DNA from: an uncultured Collinsella sp.
GTDB taxonomy: Bacteria; Actinomycetota; Coriobacteriia; Coriobacteriales; Coriobacteriaceae
Length of the DNA stretch: 5,873 bases
Assembly (NCBI GenBank): GCA_902489515.1
Contig: CABUAL010000120.1
Coordinates: 1-5,873 of the forward strand
Direction of reading: 5' to 3'
Position 1 is the first letter of the stretch, and each line of letters starts with the position of its first letter. This document shows, piece by piece, positions 4,542 through 5,873 of this stretch. The notes beneath the pieces are model-generated. The model was given only the letters and a program-made list of their open reading frames with translations. It did not search any database and had not been told where the DNA came from. Position numbers and translations under genes: made by a program.

Positions 4542-5464
4542 TCGGCCGTCATCTTCCTTGCCAGTTGCTTGCCCACGATACGGGCAACTATGTTAAACAG
4601 CAGCACGCAGATCATCAGCAGTGCAGCGGTGCCCCAAACGATCTGCTGGGCCTCGGGGCTGCCCTCGCCGTAAATCTTGTAGATGTGCACGGCGAGCGAC
4701 TCACCGGGGCGGAACACGTTCCAAGCGCAGGTGGGGCTCGACAGGTTAAAGCTCAAGAAGTTCAAACGCACCGGCGAGCTCATGCCCGAGGTAAAGAGCA
4801 GCGCCGCGGCCTCGCCAAACACGCGGCCGGCCGAAAGCACGATGCCGGTCACGATGGCGGGCATGGCCTCGGGAATCAAAATGTGCAGCGTGGCCTCCCA
4901 GCGAGTGAGGCCCATGGCCAGGCATGCATCGCGCTGGGCCTGCGGCACGTCCTCGAGCGCCTGCTGAATCACGCGCACCAGGATGGGGATGTTGAACATG
5001 GTGAGCGCGACGGCGCCGGAGATGATGGAGTACTTCCAGCCCAGCTGCACCGAGAACACCAGAAAGCCGAACATGCCGACGACGATGGAAGGCAGCGAGG
5101 ACAGCGTCTCGATGGCGGTGGAGGCGATGTCACGGACGGGACCGTCGGGTGCGTACTCAACCAGGAAGACCGCGCCGCCCAGACTGATGGGCACCGAGAT
5201 GACCAGGGTGATCAGCAGCAGATAGAACGAGTCGAACAGCTGGTAGAGTACGCCGCCCTGGGTTCCGTTGGCGCGCGCGGGCTGCGTGAGAAAGCCCGGC
5301 TGGAACAGCGTCGAGATACCCTCGAGCAGGATGTAGACCACCATGGAGACGACGATGAGCATGACGATGGCGACGATTGCCGTCAGCACGCCCGTGGCGA
5401 TGCGGTCCTGCTTTTGGACGCGCCCGAGTCTCGCCTCGTCGATATGGATGCGCGTGCTAGCCAC
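4538..5464 (-). CDS. pstA: Phosphate ABC transporter permease PstA
   Basis: PstA is one of the two membrane subunits of the phosphate importer and pairs with PstC to form the channel. The 308-residue length is usual. Six hydrophobic segments are visible at about 22-48, 79-103, 124-140, 143-168, 200-222 and 273-297. The EAA-type coupling loop that contacts PstB lies around 175-203, with the conserved Gly185 in AMGLTRWEA. The order pstC, pstA, pstB distinguishes it from other permeases. The start is GTG at 5464, overlapping the end of pstC by 8 nt, with AAGGGGG (5474-5480) 9 nt upstream. Its stop overlaps the pstB start by 4 nt. These overlaps indicate translational coupling and matched subunit amounts. 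Confidence 0.95.
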   Translation of the reverse strand: MASTRIHIDEARLGRVQKQDRIATGVLTAIVAIVMLIVVSMVVYILLEGISTLFQPGFLTQPARANGTQGGVLYQLFDSFYLLLITLVISVPISLGGAVFLVEYAPDGPVRDIASTAIETLSSLPSIVVGMFGFLVFSVQLGWKYSIISGAVALTMFNIPILVRVIQQALEDVPQAQRDACLAMGLTRWEATLHILIPEAMPAIVTGIVLSAGRVFGEAAALLFTSGMSSPVRLNFLSFNLSSPTCAWNVFRPGESLAVHIYKIYGEGSPEAQQIVWGTAALLMICVLLFNIVARIVGKQLARKMTAE

Positions 5465-5873
5465 GAGTCTTCGCCCCCTTGCGGCCGATAATGTGGATAA
5501 TCAGGATGAAGATGAGGCTCATGCCCATCAGCAGCAGGCCGAGCGCCCACAGAACATCGTCCTGGGCCGAGCCCTCGGCATAGACCGCCATGGACGTGGT
5601 GAGCGTGGTGGTGATGGTGGACGCCGGCGACAGCAGCGACGTCGGCATGGCCTCGATACCGCCGATGACCATGCGCACGGCGAGCGTCTCGCCAAAGGCG
5701 CGGGTCATACCGAGGATGACCGCAGTCATGAGTGACGGCATGGCGGACTTGAGCACCACGTGCCAGATGGTCTGCCAGCGAGTGTAGCCCAGCGCAAGCG
5801 AGCCCTGACGGTGGCTGTCGGGCACGGCGCGCAGGCCATCGACCGAAAGCGTGGTCATCGTCGGCAGGATCAT
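5457..5873 (-). CDS. pstC: Phosphate ABC transporter permease PstC, C-terminal part
   Basis: The last 138 residues of the PstC permease are present; the gene continues past the right edge. The ATG at the very edge (5873-5871) is an internal Met, since the visible part starts within a conserved region (ILPTMTTLSVDGLRAVP) that lies before the coupling loop in this family. The EAA-type loop is at visible residues 22-45 (LALGYTRWQTIWHVVL), followed by FGETLAV, a periplasmic segment and a final hydrophobic helix (about 105-129) ending in a short basic tail. Full PstC proteins are around 300 residues, so roughly half is missing. The stop overlaps the pstA start by 8 nt. PstS and the operon promoter, with any phosphate-responsive control sites, should lie to the right. 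Confidence 0.95.
   Translation of the reverse strand: MILPTMTTLSVDGLRAVPDSHRQGSLALGYTRWQTIWHVVLKSAMPSLMTAVILGMTRAFGETLAVRMVIGGIEAMPTSLLSPASTITTTLTTSMAVYAEGSAQDDVLWALGLLLMGMSLIFILIIHIIGRKGAKTRG

Noticed and set aside
3603..5491. Long plus-strand open frames (3603-4673 and 4514-5491) opposite pstB and pstA
   Set aside because: Same shadow effect: the products are rich in His, Arg, Asp and Gly without family features, while the minus strand encodes complete PstB and PstA.
1..5873. CRISPR array, insertion sequence, prophage or toxin-antitoxin system
   Set aside because: I saw no regularly spaced repeats, transposase, integrase or paired small genes; apart from short local repeats the window is housekeeping genes.

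Overview
The window reads as high-GC bacterial chromosome with tight, same-strand gene packing. Every gene I can support lies on the minus strand. Protein character and codon bias suggest a Coriobacteriia-type actinobacterium such as Collinsella. That placement is inference only, because no rRNA or marker gene is present.

Layout, in order of transcription (right to left). From 5873 to 3669 is the end of a phosphate-uptake operon: the C-terminal part of pstC (cut by the window edge), then pstA (GTG start, 8-nt overlap with pstC), then pstB (4-nt ATGA overlap with pstA). A strong intrinsic terminator at 3571-3613 follows pstB, so no phoU directly follows. From 3505 to 869 is a two-gene unit. 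It starts at an extended -10 promoter just past that terminator and holds a Uup-like ABC-F ATPase and a Cof-type HAD phosphatase. The phosphatase's ribosome binding site is formed by the last two sense codons of the ABC-F gene. The unit ends at an intrinsic terminator at 810-844. From 680 to 291 is a short DtxR/MntR-type metal-dependent repressor with its own upstream region, which holds a DtxR-like operator half-site. From 290 to about 98 is non-coding DNA with several hairpins, a 12-bp perfect palindrome and tRNA-like box sequences that do not fold into a tRNA. At the left edge (97 to 1) a short open frame runs out of the window and may be the start of another minus-strand gene.

How the genes work together: PstC and PstA form the membrane channel and PstB the ATPase of the high-affinity phosphate importer. 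The substrate-binding protein and the start of pstC should lie to the right of the window. The ABC-F protein has no membrane domains and is expected to act on ribosomes or nucleic acid, not in transport. The HAD enzyme is a generic phosphatase with unknown substrate. The DtxR-type protein would control Mn or Fe homeostasis genes elsewhere, and possibly itself.

The coding part is ordinary housekeeping sequence and I see no novel multi-gene system. The parts most worth a second look are the structured intergenic DNA at 98-290, the mixed Mn/Fe-type metal site of the DtxR protein, the duplicated terminator arm beside the ABC-F promoter, and the changed Walker B neighbourhood in the second ABC-F domain.
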